From Diogma glabrata (Eukaryota; Arthropoda; Insecta; Diptera; Cylindrotomidae): a DNA stretch of 64,000 nt. The stretch covers positions 302,290,144 to 302,354,143 of the forward strand of contig OY856186.1 in assembly GCA_963693315.1 (NCBI GenBank), read 5' to 3'. Positions 52,115 to 64,000 of the stretch are shown here, piece after piece. The first letter of the stretch is position 1, and the number at the start of each line of letters is the position of its first letter. The position numbers and the translations under genes were made by a program. The notes beneath the pieces were generated by a model. That model worked only from the letters and a program-made list of their open reading frames with translations. It was not told the origin of the DNA and made no database searches.

Positions 52115-54052
52115 TCAACTGCATTTTGCAATATTTTAGTGAGCGCGTTAAAAATTACAAACTCAATTTCAAACATTCTCCATATACCAAGTATTCCATG
52201 CAGTATGTTTTTTCAATATAAATTCAGTTTAAATGGTTTCATCTTAAAGTTATAAAACAATTTTTGGAAATCACGCACAAACCAACACCTTCTAGAATCG
52301 CTTTCTTTTCCTCATCACTGTATTTACGGGAATGGTCATGTGAGGCTAGTACCACACCGATTAATTGAAATCAGTTGATTTTAGATCTTTCAGTTTAGAC
52401 CAGATTTCCCTATCACACTTGAGGTGCAGGCCTCTGTTCCTGCGAAATGCTTTGGTGGGTGTTGAATTCGGAACTTTGATTTTAGCCTGCCTGTTCGTAA
52501 AGAATAGCAATATCACTTGCAGTTTTACATAATGACATTATACTTTACAACTGATTCTTTCGAAAGTTGCCAGTGATGTAGAGAATGCGCTTCTCGGCAT
52601 CCCGTTGTTGCAGAAAATCTGCTTTACGATTGTGTTTAGACATGGCCAAGCCAAGCCATGACTCTGAAACAAAGTTTAGTTTATCTACCGAGACAATTTA
52701 TAAACGATTGTGTTTTTACATAAATAAGCTCTATAGCTGTTTTCATAATCCTAAAAATCTGATATTTATTCTAATTCCGTTAAGAAGAATAGTGTTGAAC
52801 CTAGTTAATGTCGCTATTACTTTAAGAGATAATGGAAAAGGATTTTGTATAAGACCTTTGAGCGTTCTAGAAGATGTACCGAATTTGCCTTGTCTTTATT
52901 GCAACATTAGGTAAAAAAAACTTTAATCGATGGTGTCATTTATTCAACCCAATCGACGAGCGATCAAGACTACTTAAATAAAGTTGATAAATGAACTCTT
53001 CCTCGAAACTGTTTTAAGCATATTTCAATTAAACAATTATTCTCTACATAGTTTGCGTATTGCATAAAAACTTTTACATATTCATTCCTCTCTTGTTAAT
53101 GCATCTAATTACATGCATCTCTATTTCTCCCGAATTGTTGTAAAATTATAAATAAAATTAGAGTATACTCAAATTACATCGATTTATATCGTTTTTTTTT
53201 TTCCTTTTTTATTGCTAACCTATGAACTAGATATTTATTGATAATATTAAAAATAAAGGATAATGTGATTTATATACAACACACTAAATAGATTAATAAA
53301 TATAATAAACATTTAAAAAATAAAAATTTTGTAACTCGTGAAATTATTGCTCGAAAAAAAAACAATTGAAACTTGATTTAATTTAATTAAATGTTTTTTA
53401 ATTAATTAAAAATTTAAACATATGAACTTTATTTTCTTTGAAAAATTAAAAAATAATGATAATGATATGAAGGTGCTAGTCTATGTAAAAGAACTAAAAT
53501 AATAACCATAAATTAATTAATTAATTATACACACACATTGTAAATAAATATTTAATTAATGAACTTATAAAAAATATAAATAAGCGAAAAATACTTTTAA
53601 ATTAAATGAAATATTAAAACAATTATTAATATATTTACACAATTTTGATGAATAAATAAATTGATAAAAAAGTAAATAAAAATTTAAACAAGTTTGTATC
53701 AAGATACAAACAAATTTGCTTATTATTGTTGTTTGATAATATAATGATAATGATATCTAAAATTGTCTAGGATATTTAATAAAACTTTTTTTTTATATCG
53801 CATCTAAATTATGTGTTTGAAGAATTTAATAAAACTACAAGTCATTTCTATTCGAACTGTGGTCATTCATATCAGGCAACAATTCAATTTTATTTGGTTT
53901 TGGATACCTTCGATCGTTGACATTGTATTTTTTATTCAGATTCATTGGTAAAAATAAAAACAATATTTATTGGAGAAAACATTTTAAGATTCTTTTGAAG
54001 TTACTTATGTAGTTATAACATATGAACCTGTTTCTATAAATTTTATTTATGT
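52115..54052. other. Non-coding stretch with possible decayed fragments
   Basis: On the minus strand 52335-52500 reads AFRRNRGLHLKCDREIWSKL, which looks protein-like but is not recognised. The plus frame 52585-52914 has no motif. 53150-53800 is extremely AT-rich. Confidence 0.35.
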
Positions 54053-54343
54053 TTATATTCTATATTTATCCCATCTTATTATTTCAGATAAGACTAATTC
54101 CTTATTTTTATAATTCAACACAAAGTTTAAAAACATATCAAAATTTGGATTTCCTTTGTTTGGTATACAAATTTTGGTGGGAATAAAATTCCGCTCCTTT
54201 TGTGGTATGTCTAATACTTCTAGACACATTTTCCGGTTTGCTTTGAGAGACCTCGGTTTCCGATCAACGTAAACAGGGTCAGTAGTCTTATTCCGGTACA
54301 TTGTGAAATAGGAATTAAGAAATAAATTATAGCATTTTTTCAT
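54053..54343 (-). CDS. Hypothetical 96-residue ORF, unrecognised
   Basis: Contains DPVYVDRKPRSLKANRKM and LDIPQKERNFIPTKICIPNK, more protein-like than the surrounding AT-rich sequence. No family recognised, no neighbours to suggest a role. Confidence 0.25.
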   Translation of the reverse strand: MKKCYNLFLNSYFTMYRNKTTDPVYVDRKPRSLKANRKMCLEVLDIPQKERNFIPTKICIPNKGNPNFDMFLNFVLNYKNKELVLSEIIRWDKYRI

Positions 54344-56055
54344 AACTAGTATTCCGTGCCGCGGGAAATAACAAATTCGTATTAGAAAACATTTATTTAT
54401 TTCATTTATTGCACTTTTGTCTCACTTCCCAATTCGCAGGGAAATGTCGGAATAGGCGTACAATACTCAATTCTCATTCGCTAAGCTGCCAATAAAAGGA
54501 AAATCAAGCTACTGAGCCTGTTTTTGTTCACCTCATTGATGTTAGATATAAAACATTTGCTGGTCAACCATAACCTACTAATAAAAGTTGGGAAAGGTCC
54601 CGTCATTCACAATTCTCTTCATGGCGAGAGAATTTAAGAACCTGTAAGCAAAATTATTAATAATCTTTCTAAATTTCTTAAATTTTTTTACTTTTCGATT
54701 TTCGTTTAATATGGGAATACAGTCTGAATCCGTATCTTCATGACCATAATTAGACAGTGATCCATTACTATTCTATACACCCTATGGATGGGAGTCAAAA
54801 GTACTCAGTTTCTTGACGGCATAGAGTAATTACTTTCAGACATTCTCTTAGAAGTTGCCAATGTGTTTGATGATTATTTTACAACCGATGGTGATTACCA
54901 AGACATCAAAACAATAGCTTGTAGCCTTAATAGCATACGTTCTCACGTATTAAAGAACGCCGTCCCCAAAAGTTCGGTGGACTTACGATAGAAGTGGTCT
55001 GATTCCAGAAGGTGCTTGTTAAATTTTGCTGTCTGTTGCTTTTCTTATTTGCATTTTCAATCAAAGTTTTTGAGAAACATGCAAGGGATATGTAGCTAGC
55101 AACGACTCTGACAACCATTTTATTCAGTCAGTAGAATATTTGGACTAGACCCGATTTGCCATGAAACAGTTTTTAACCATAAAAATCTCGTTGCATTGGC
55201 ACAGTTGGCTTCGGCATAAACAGTCCAATATAGCTGTTAGATGTGACACCTAGTTACTTCATGGAAGAAACATATTGTTACTTCTCATAACAGTAAAAAC
55301 AATAAAAATCAATGGTATGGTATCCTACAATTTTATTTTATACAAAATGGCATATGGTATGATGAGTTTAAAAATCACTGTCGACAGTGCACGATACTCT
55401 TACCTTGGTGAGTTCGTAAATCATTTTTAGCGTTGAGAAATGTTTTCAACTCACTATCCAAAGTTGCACTTACATCAATTACAGTCACGGCTTGTTTTGT
55501 TGCAGTTCTAGTATATGGAGCTACACATGTGTCTCTTGCCAAACTTAATTATCTCATCGTCCAATGATAGTTTCGGCAGAGACACCTTCAATTTGGGGTG
55601 ATCATTTCAGACTCTTACGACTTGAGTGGTAAGTATGTAAGTGGTCGAGTGTGATACTTTCAGCTACGTACGAGTAAGTGACACTCCAAGCATTCATTTT
55701 CAGATCACTTTATTGGTATTTTAGTTTTACGGGATTTCCTTATACCAGATAACAATGTGTAGAGCTGTCACTTTTCGGTTTGCTTTTTTCACTAGAGTCT
55801 CTCATCTCTGAAACGCCTTACCTGACCCTTTAATGAAACCGATCGTATTTCGCATTTTTATAATCGAGCGGATGCAATCCGTCTCTAGTGGTCCAATTAT
55901 GAAATACTAATATCGCAATTCGCATTACCTTTAATGAATTTTTTGTGAGAAATTTCAACAAGTCCAGCTACAACATTTTGAGAGTTGATTCGAAGTGCTT
56001 TGATTGGTTGTTTAATATATTTATTTCTATTTAACTTTAAAAATTGAATTTTTTA
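54344..56055. other. Non-coding stretch
   Basis: Somewhat less AT-rich than average, suggesting decayed element remnants, but no motif was identified. Confidence 0.35.
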
Positions 56056-56059
56056 GTCC

Positions 56060-58090
56060 GCATCATAGCATCAAAAAATCAAATCATCGAATCGTGTTAT
56101 AGAACCAAAAATCGGTAGAGCGAAAGCTCATGCCACTGAATTCGAATGCTTTTGAAATTGAAAAATCATTAGATCGAAATATCATATCACCAAAACTTCA
56201 TTTCGTCGAAAAGTCATTACATCGAAATATCACTGAAAATCATATAATCGAAAATTTTATTCATACAATCGAAAAATCATTTGATCGAAATTCATAAAAT
56301 ATGTAGAATAAAAGATCACATAGAAATATCATAACAATATAACATCGAAAATATTCGAATGAATAATTTATTACATCGAAAAAGCACTCAATAAAAATAT
56401 AGGGTGTGCCCAACTCAGTGCTAGCAATATTGTAAATTTAAATTTCAGATAACCGCGGTATATTTGAATGATCATATTGATTTATATTAATTGATTTAAT
56501 TGATTTATTTATATACATTCAATCAAATTATTTTATTGCTAAATTTTCGATTGCCGAGAAAATTGCGTATTAGAATACAGATCGTGCCATATCATCGAAA
56601 AATCATACTTTTAAAAATCGTTACATCGAAAAATATCAATAAATCGAAAAATAAAAAATCATGCTGTCGAAAAATCAAACAACCGAAAATCATAACACCG
56701 ATAGTTTACACTGTCATTGTCATTGCATCGAATTTTTTTTCGATTTACTGGAAATATCATATCATCGAAAAATCAGATGTTCGAAATTCATAAAATAGAA
56801 TAAAACATCATATTATCGAAATATCATAATATCAAAAATATTCGATATATTGAATAATTCTTTATATCAAAAAATAGGATATTCCCTACTCAGTGCTAGG
56901 AATATCGTAAATTTAAACGTCAGATATCCGCAGTAGATAGTGATTATTATATTGATTTATATTTTATTTCTATACATTCATTCAAATTTTTTGTCAATAT
57001 TTTCTAAAAAATTGTGTTCTGACTGTTCATAATTGATTATAATTGAAATGCATATCACTCACAAATCTTATATAATTTCGAATAACTCATCGTAGATAAT
57101 TTATAGGAAATATGAGGTATTCTACAAATAATGTGTTTCAACATTTTTCAAAAAAGTCCATGAACGAGCTGCACAGTACACACCACAGTACACACCAAAA
57201 ACCTGAAGCAATGGAATAGAAATACGAATGATTGAATGATTTTTCGATGTAATGATTTATTCATTATATCGAAAATTTTCGATAATATGATTTGTTATTC
57301 TATTTTATGAATTTCGATTATCTGAGTTTTGGATTTTATGAGTCGTATTTTCGATTATATAATTTTCGGTGATGTGATGTTTCGATGCAATGAAAAGTCA
57401 TGATATAAGTCGGTGATATAAAATTCCGATCTAATGATTTTTTAATTTCAAATCCATTCGATTCGATTATATGAAATTCGACGGTATGAACTTTCGGTCT
57501 ACTAATTTTCGGTTCTAAAACATGGTTCGATGATTATATATAGAATATTTTCGATGTTATAATTTTTTATTCGATTTTATGAATTTCGATCATCTGATTT
57601 TTCGATGATATGATATATATCTAGGTATGGTATATGATAAACTTAATGGGAAATTTTTGTACAGAATTTAAAAATGTCAAAACGTTTTTAATGTTCGTTT
57701 TTATTATTTGTTTTGTGTTGATGTTGATGTTGATAAGCTATATGAATATAGTTTAAATGGCCAGTTCAGCTTTTTTATAGTTATGGATAGCTTTTCAAAT
57801 GTAAAATGTTTATTAATAAAATGTAATAATAATAATATTAAAAAAACAGAACATATAACATAATATAATTTACAAAAAAACGTCCAATTCAAATTGCCGA
57901 CAAGCAAAAAGAAATCAAAAAATTTTTCCGACAGAAATGGTCGAAAAATACTTTCAATCATATGCCATTTTAAATTTCCGAATAGTTCTAACATTTCTGA
58001 GTCAAATTTTTATTTAATCATACCACCACAGTAAATCAAAAAAATTAATGTGCAACAATCTTTTGATGCAATGATTTTTCGATGCTATGG
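56060..58090. mobile_element. Foldback-type repeat element built from TCGAAAAATCAT words
   Basis: 56060-56860 carries dozens of ATCGAAAAATCAT-like words; 57200-57620 and 58055-58090 carry their inverse. Matching inverted pairs include 56754-56797 with 57576-57620 and 56090-56180 with 57400-57535. A direct repeat of about 478 bp is also present (CTCAGTGCTAGCAATAT near 56415, CTCAGTGCTAGGAATAT near 56897). The outer ends GCATCATAGCATC (56060) and GATGCAATGATTTTTCGATG (58075) are inverted. No transposase. Confidence 0.7.
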
Positions 58091-58985
58091 CACAAGCCGT
58101 AATTTTTATTGTCGAATCGAATCGAATTCATGAAATTTCTGTCTTTAATGTAATTTTAAGAAATTTGTAATAATTAATAAATGTGGTTTTATGTTATTAT
58201 AAACATATTATAATATACTAACATGTTTAGGTCACACAATTATTATAAATTTAGATATATGAGAAAAAGATTTATTTAAAAGTTACATATATATGTAAAA
58301 TGCGATATCCGTTTGCTATTGATTATTCGCATTTGTTTTCGCAAAAATCTGTTTTCGCATTTTATAATACCAAAATGTGATATTCCCTGCGTATGTTTTG
58401 CCTGACAATTTTATCTCCAGAATTTTAAAATCAACGGATTCCTCAGTGAAAATCTATGAAAGTTCTCCTACCCTAGTTAGCATTGTATCTTTGAATATAC
58501 AGAACCACTAAGTTAAATTCATTGTAACTAACAATTGTTGGTTCGGCATATTCTACGATCTGAGTCATGACAAACCATTATTTAAGTCTTAGTCTCAAAT
58601 CGTGCTGCCCACTGTGTTCTGAGAGAATTGAATTTAAACTTTGATCCCAGAATACTACTTGAACGGTGTGAACATTTGAGATTTTATATCGTTGGGGATG
58701 GCCGATGATGATGGGTCAAAATCTTGACAACATGTTTCTTCTCTTGTGATATCCACCCATTTCGAAAAAAAAAATTTTGGTGCGACCAATACTGCGTGGA
58801 TGCGTACATGTAATAGTGTTGATTGAAATATTGTATTTAGATCTGACTCCTTATTACGATTTTGGTTTCGTGCACGCTTTATTTACCGTTTAGCATTGAT
58901 GTTTGCAAATACTGCCATTAACGCCACACCTTTTGTTTAACTTAGAAAACCTACAGTACTGTTTTACTATTTCTTTTGAAAACCT
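58091..58985. other. Non-coding stretch
   Basis: No gene or repeat recognised. Confidence 0.4.
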
Positions 58986-58991
58986 AACATT

Positions 58992-59670
58992 TCAAAAGTT
59001 GGTGATATTCGTCTGCATAAATGTAACAATCAAGGCGTAGCACACCTTTTTTCTCATTAACACCTTGATCTTGGAAGTGAATAATACTTCTTTTGTCGAC
59101 TTATCAAGTAGAATATTAGTAACTTTTTCGCGCAAAATTGTTGTTACTTTCCATAATAGTTGTTGTTCTTTTGCACTGCAAACTTTAATGGGTGGATCAC
59201 CATCTTGTAACAATATTGGGTTTTTAAAGTGATTCCTAACAATTAAAGTTATTTTTTGCATAAATGTTAAACAGGCTTTGACACATCCAAGAACAAACGT
59301 ATCAATACATTTGAGATTCCACCACAAATTCCAGCCTGCCAAAAAGTATTGAGGCATTAATTGCCCTTGGTACTGTGCTGATTTCTCATACACACAGTAA
59401 GTTCTAGCTAGTTTTAAAGACTCGTCTTGAACAATTTTGTTGATCGTTGCTGATCAAATATGGTTGAGGCTTTTTCTTAACAATTCTGCTAAATTCCACA
59501 TTTTAGTGCATGTTATATCAATTTAGGTGGTGCGATAGGTCATTCAACTCAATGCGTGAGATGTCGGACGCATTCGCATCGTTCATTAGCTTTTGGCATT
59601 TACGCCGAGAACACTGCATTCCGCATTTTTTCAAACACTCAGCAACTGTGGAGCTTTTTTCGTTAATTGA
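58992..59670 (-). pseudogene. Unrecognised protein relic in two frames
   Basis: Minus-strand reading begins HSINEKSSTVAECLKKCGMQ and NDANASDISRIELNDLSHHL (to 59518), shifts frame into ITCTKMWNLAELLRKSLNHI, meets a TGA near 59460, and continues with DESLKLARTYCVYEKSAQYQ and a long open frame through NPILLQDGDPPIKVCSAKEQ to a stop at 58992. About 230 residues in total. Cysteine-rich and protein-like, but no family is recognised. One frameshift and one stop suggest a relic. Its 5' side is cut by the TIR element at 59670. Confidence 0.5.
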
Positions 59671-59879
59671 ATGGATCCGGGGGTCGATTCTATCTTGATG
59701 AGGTGACTCGGTCATATGACTGTTAAAAAAATCAATGACTCAAAGAGTCACTCATTTATTCGAGCTCAAAATTCTATGTTTTGCGATCAAAGCTTCTCAA
59801 AAAGTGAGTGACTTCAAATCAATTTTCATAATGACTGTTTGACATTTAAAGAATTTTATTTCAGTCAGTTTTATGTAAA

Positions 59880-60251
59880 TTGTGTTTTTTTATGATCCAT
59901 AATTTTAACGTTAATAAAAAAATGGACATTCTTATTACCCGTCAAATCAGAGAAAATCACGAAATTTTTTTCGGTAAGATAAAATACATATATTTCTCGA
60001 TTTATACTGAATACGTTCTACGCTTTCACTTTAAAAATAAAATATGCACGACAAATACGCAGGGAAATTATACTTTGCCGTGCGACAACGAAATTTCGAT
60101 GGAAATGGATGACGAAGAGGATGATACGGCTCCACAATATAATATAGACGATCGAGAATCGAATACAAAAAATGCAGTAAATTTTCTAATAGGGCCGAAT
60201 TGCTCTTCAATTTTATTGGTTCTTTTGTATATTTCAATATATTTTAAATGA
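59880..60251 (+). CDS. Hypothetical ORF inside the TIR element
   Basis: 123 residues. Has MDILITRQIRENHEIFFGKI, faintly like the start of a MADF or Myb/SANT-type DNA-binding domain, then an acidic stretch MEMDDEEDDTAPQYN. Too short and atypical to assign. Could be the remnant of a transposon DNA-binding gene. Confidence 0.25.
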   Translation: MCFFMIHNFNVNKKMDILITRQIRENHEIFFGKIKYIYFSIYTEYVLRFHFKNKICTTNTQGNYTLPCDNEISMEMDDEEDDTAPQYNIDDRESNTKNAVNFLIGPNCSSILLVLLYISIYFK

Positions 60252-60292
60252 ATATTATAGAAGTAATAGTTTCTATAATTCAGTGATTAAAT

Positions 60293-60511
60293 CTATAATT
60301 CATTAATTAAAAAGAGTAACACAGGTAAAAGGTAAAAAATTATTTGGAAACAAAAGCCAAATCGTCCTTTTATATTTGTAGCATTTCTTCCACTTTTGCG
60401 TCTTTTTAGTCGCAAAATCTTCTCTAAGTAATCATTCTCGCAGCTGCAAAGTACAAGTTTTCTCTTTCGTTTTTGCGACAAGTTCGATGGAGTTCGAATG
60501 CTATTTATCAC
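60293..60511 (-). CDS. Hypothetical basic ORF inside the TIR element
   Basis: 72 residues with QKRKRKLVLCSCENDYLEKI and LRLKRRKSGRNATNIKG. Strongly basic, protein-like in its first two thirds, then a hydrophobic AT-rich tail that looks like run-on. No family recognised. Confidence 0.2.
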   Translation of the reverse strand: MINSIRTPSNLSQKRKRKLVLCSCENDYLEKILRLKRRKSGRNATNIKGRFGFCFQIIFYLLPVLLFLINEL

Positions 60512-60746
60512 ACAGGAGGTAGCATCTATAGTTTTAACTCCCAGTTCTTCCGTAAATACAGTCTACGAATGTTTTTAAAAAAATAACGGTAGTCACAGTT
60601 GTTTTTAATGACTTTTTTGACATTTCAAATGAGTTTGGACAAATCATATCATATGACCCAGACAGAATCGAGATTTATGACTTCATTTTCGAAATTTAAA
60701 AATTCAAGTCATATGACTTGAAGTCATCAAGCTAGAATCGACCCCC

Positions 60747-63700
60747 TGGTAAGTGATTCATTTTTGTTATTTACTGTAGAAAAGTTTTTTTCATTTCCTG
60801 TTTTATTTTCCCTTGTATACTCATAAGAGTACCCTTTTATTTTGGAATGTAAGTTGGGACATTTGGGCAAAATTGCAACGGCATACATTCATTTTTCATC
60901 GACTTCAAAAACGAGAAAAAGATCTATGTTGCACCCATATGTTTATTTATGCATGTTCACCGATTTCTCAAAATTGACTAATTCGATTTGGCTGGTTTAA
61001 TTTGTGTTTTATTAAGGTAGATTTTCTATATTTTTGGTGGTCCCATATTTTTGTCTATGACGTAAAAAATACCGTTTTTTAGGAAATTGGAAAATACTAT
61101 ATTTTTAATGTATTTTTACCAATTTCTTCGAAACGGTTAAATCTATTTTGATGGTGCCGTATTCTATGGCTATAGATGGCGAGGTGGGCATATATAATTG
61201 TCTATGATAAAAAAAATCGGAAAACGTTTGTTATCGATGAATGCTTGCCGGGAAGTTATTACTTCAAAAACGGTTTCTCACCCCACATTTGCTTTTATGA
61301 CAGCAAAAGTGAAAAATTAAGAAAAATTTTTTAAAATAAAAAATAAAACCAACATCAGAAAAAATAAAAGAGGCACAAAAGATATAAAAATAACTCAATT
61401 GCGGCTTAAAATTTGGCCATTTTGCAGTACACAATTGTTCGATGTCGGTGCCATATTGACGAAAAACCGACTGCTATGTGTCGGCTTGGCACCGACTTCT
61501 CCCTTTTTATTATCCTTAGCCGAACTTATAAATCTTCAAACAGTATAAATTTGACTTATCGTTTTGCAGATTATTTCTATATGTAGAGACCAGTGAAAAG
61601 GTACACCACTATAATTATGCCAGAGCCAGACTCTATGAATGCATCAGTATTCTATTTCGTGATGTTTAAAATTCTATCTTTGCAGCATAATGGTGAATGT
61701 AAGCAACTGGTAGGCGACTTAGCTCAATTTTAATTTTCAGTTGAAGAGTTGCCTGAGGTAGCTGTGGGTGGAAAAACAGTTTTCAAATTGGCACATTATC
61801 ACTTTAAGTAGTAACGCGAGTACACTCCTTAACATTATTCATAATATTCTTGGTTTATAAGTTTTTGGAGATCTCCTGAACTTCTTAGGCTTAACCAGTT
61901 CTATGTTCCCATTTTAAAACCGTAGTCATGACAGTTGTCGAAATCGTTTCTGTAATGAATCAAATATAATACGAGACCAATGGACAGAGTTCACAACCAA
62001 TTGTTTTTTATGGTAATGGGGATTAGGCCTTCGCCTAACCTAAATTTGCATAACCTTCTGATCTTGAGGTTTTCAGGAAAATCTTTTACACGTTTTGCAA
62101 GCCACCGGGATTCCTAACATGGAGAACATTCGCTTGAGCTTTATTGTTTTTAACAATGAGTCGCTGTGGTTTCATTGTGTGTAAGCAGGATTTACTCTGC
62201 TTAGTAATAGATAGTTTAATTTACGAAAGTGGTAATAGGCGTCCAGAAAAAAGACTCACTTTTTTCAAGTAATCTGAAAGAAGACATCGACCTCTCTCCA
62301 TTATAACCACAAAAAGACTTTGAAAATGTTTCGCCAGAAACGTCTAACCGTTTATGTTTCAAGAGCTTAGAATGAACGCTCTCGTCGTCTACTTTAAAGC
62401 GATTCAGGCCACAATTGAGGGTTTTAATGTATCCTATCACAATTCGATCGCCCCAACTGTCATTATGAAAGAAAAACAGCTAAAGCTAGCAGTTTTTTCT
62501 ACCACATTCATGGAGAGTAAAAATTGAAGATAAATTCGATTAGCCTTTTAACCATTGTCTCTTCTTATGCTTTCATTCAACCGTTAGAATGATCTTATAA
62601 TTCTGCTTCTTCGCCACCCCTTTACCATTCCAAACAATTCCTCGATATACTACGCACACCACTAGGTTAAGCTAGAACATCCTTTGTTGGCTCGAATCAT
62701 AATAATATGCTGAGCAACACGAAGGACATCTTTTCCTCGTGGTATTGGCTACATCGTTGAAGATATCGTTTGTCTTAAGCCACCAGGAATTCGTAATCAG
62801 GTTGTATAGCTTAGTGTTTCAACACACTGTGCTATACATCGCCATTCTTAAACCTTAAGTTGCCCATTTATAATGAATGTACTTGAGTATTTTACTTGAG
62901 ATTTCATTGGTTTTTTCAACTGCATTATTGCACTTGAATATATTTATAATAGGATAAGTTTTTTTTTAAACCAAAAAATCAATAATTTTAATTGGAAAAT
63001 GTAGTATTTTACTTGATAAATGTATTTATAATTTAAAAGTTCAACAATTTTATAATGCAAAATTAAACAAGTCTTTCCATATTGCTTTGCATGTATATAA
63101 TCTCCAAAGAATATTTTCTCTGAAGATAGGCACCTGAGTGCACATCAGATCTTTAAACTGTATCTGTGCACAACACATCTATCTTTTTAATCAAAATGTA
63201 GTTTTATGAATAATTAATGTTTTGTTTTAATGTTTTGTTTTGTTTTAGGCGAAAAGTATGACTCAAAAAAAATTTCTTTTATTTGGGAATAATTTTCTTA
63301 ACAAAACGAAAAACATACTTTAGAATATTATTTTGATCTAAATGCCAGTATTTTTTCATCATACGTTTTATATATTATAACAACAAAAACAAGAATCGAA
63401 ATCAAAATACAAATACCAGCTGATTTATAAAAACAAAAGAATTCTTTTGAATCTGACAATACCATTTGCGACAATATAGATTGATCTCTTTCTATCACCA
63501 TAAAAAATTACAGAGAAAATATTAATTTTTTTCCATCTGACATTTTCTATTTTATTTGTTCGATCCATTCGTTTGTGAACTGACAGGAGAAACAGATTCA
63601 AAAAACAGAATATAAATTTGTCATAAAGGAAGTTTTTTTCTAAATTTTAAAAAAAATAGTTTTTGTCACAAGAAATAATTACGGATTCTTATTAACTATC

Positions 63701-64000
63701 GATATAAAATAATAGAAAAAGTGTAGTGATTTATGTTAATAGATTTGAAAACAAAAAGTTAAGAGGTGCACAGTGATTTTAAGTTATAAAAGTGAAAAAA
63801 AAATAAGTGATTTTACAAATAAGTATATAAAATAAATTAATAAAATACACAAAAAACAAAATGGTTATTATAAATGTTGGAATAAACTGTTTATGGACAT
63901 TTTATGGATTAATATAACATAAATTTTCCATTTTATCTCCAACCCAAATAAAATTCATTCTACAATAGTCTAATTATAAAGGAATATCAGAAGCAGCTGA
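60747..64000. other. Non-coding stretch to the right edge
   Basis: 61310-61400 repeats AAAATAACTCAATTG and neighbouring words of the core of the element at 48624-49520. 62040-62800 is less AT-rich and may hold decayed fragments, none recognised. 63200-64000 is AT-rich with no gene. Confidence 0.4.

Larger units (their letters stand above)
59671..60746. mobile_element. TIR element of about 1.08 kb
   Basis: The left end GGGGGTCGATTCTATCTTGA and the inverse of the right end (GGGGGTCGATTCTAGCTTGA) match at 19 of 20 bases, with TCATATGAC-containing inner arms on both sides. It interrupts the relic at 58992-59670. Two small frames inside (59880-60251 plus, 60293-60511 minus) could be remains of cargo. 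No clear target duplication was established. Confidence 0.75.

Overview
This is an AT-rich eukaryotic (insect) window dominated by transposable elements around one recognisable host gene. That gene is a multi-exon F-box/LRR gene on the + strand (coding exons between 26541 and 34412). Its leucine-rich repeats, C-terminal extension and CaaX tail match the FBXL2/FBXL20 family, and it is closest in my recollection to the dipteran member. Spliced GT-AG introns, Penelope-like, gypsy-type, non-LTR, hAT-like and foldback elements, and the lack of any operon structure all point to an insect, probably Diptera. The species cannot be named from the sequence.

Layout. 1-540: the end of a LINE endonuclease domain running off the left edge. 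1498-15864: a nested pair of gypsy-type LTR elements on the - strand. Outer element A (682-bp LTRs, gag plus protease only, no polymerase) is split by inner element B (1281-bp LTRs, intact gag and pol, a long leader with an extra ORF). 16616-18206: a 5'-truncated LINE with a 12-bp target-site duplication. 19384-22968: two Penelope-like copies (RT plus GIY-YIG) arranged head to head as a large inverted repeat, each carrying a hammerhead-like fold. 23-26 kb: LINE relics and small hairpin elements. 26541-34412: the F-box/LRR gene, whose largest intron holds a dead gypsy-type element (27837-32445) and a CT microsatellite. 34.4-64 kb: mostly non-coding, with an hAT-like MITE (37657-38043), a decayed LINE (41.1-42.4 kb), TIR and foldback elements (42765-43125, 43619-45057, 45.6-46.4 kb, 48624-49520, 56.06-58.09 kb, 59.67-60.75 kb), a 174-bp-period tandem duplication (50756-51098), and a few unrecognised coding-like fragments.

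The most notable points are: (i) a gag-protease-only LTR element whose reading frame was interrupted by a younger full-length element; (ii) an extra arginine-rich, acidic ORF in the unusually long leader of element B; (iii) the Penelope inverted pair, whose hammerhead-like motif carries a U3-A8 pair instead of the usual C3-G8; and (iv) an unusual concentration of long inverted-repeat elements in the right half. No prokaryotic feature, CRISPR array or rRNA was seen, and no intact tRNA gene.
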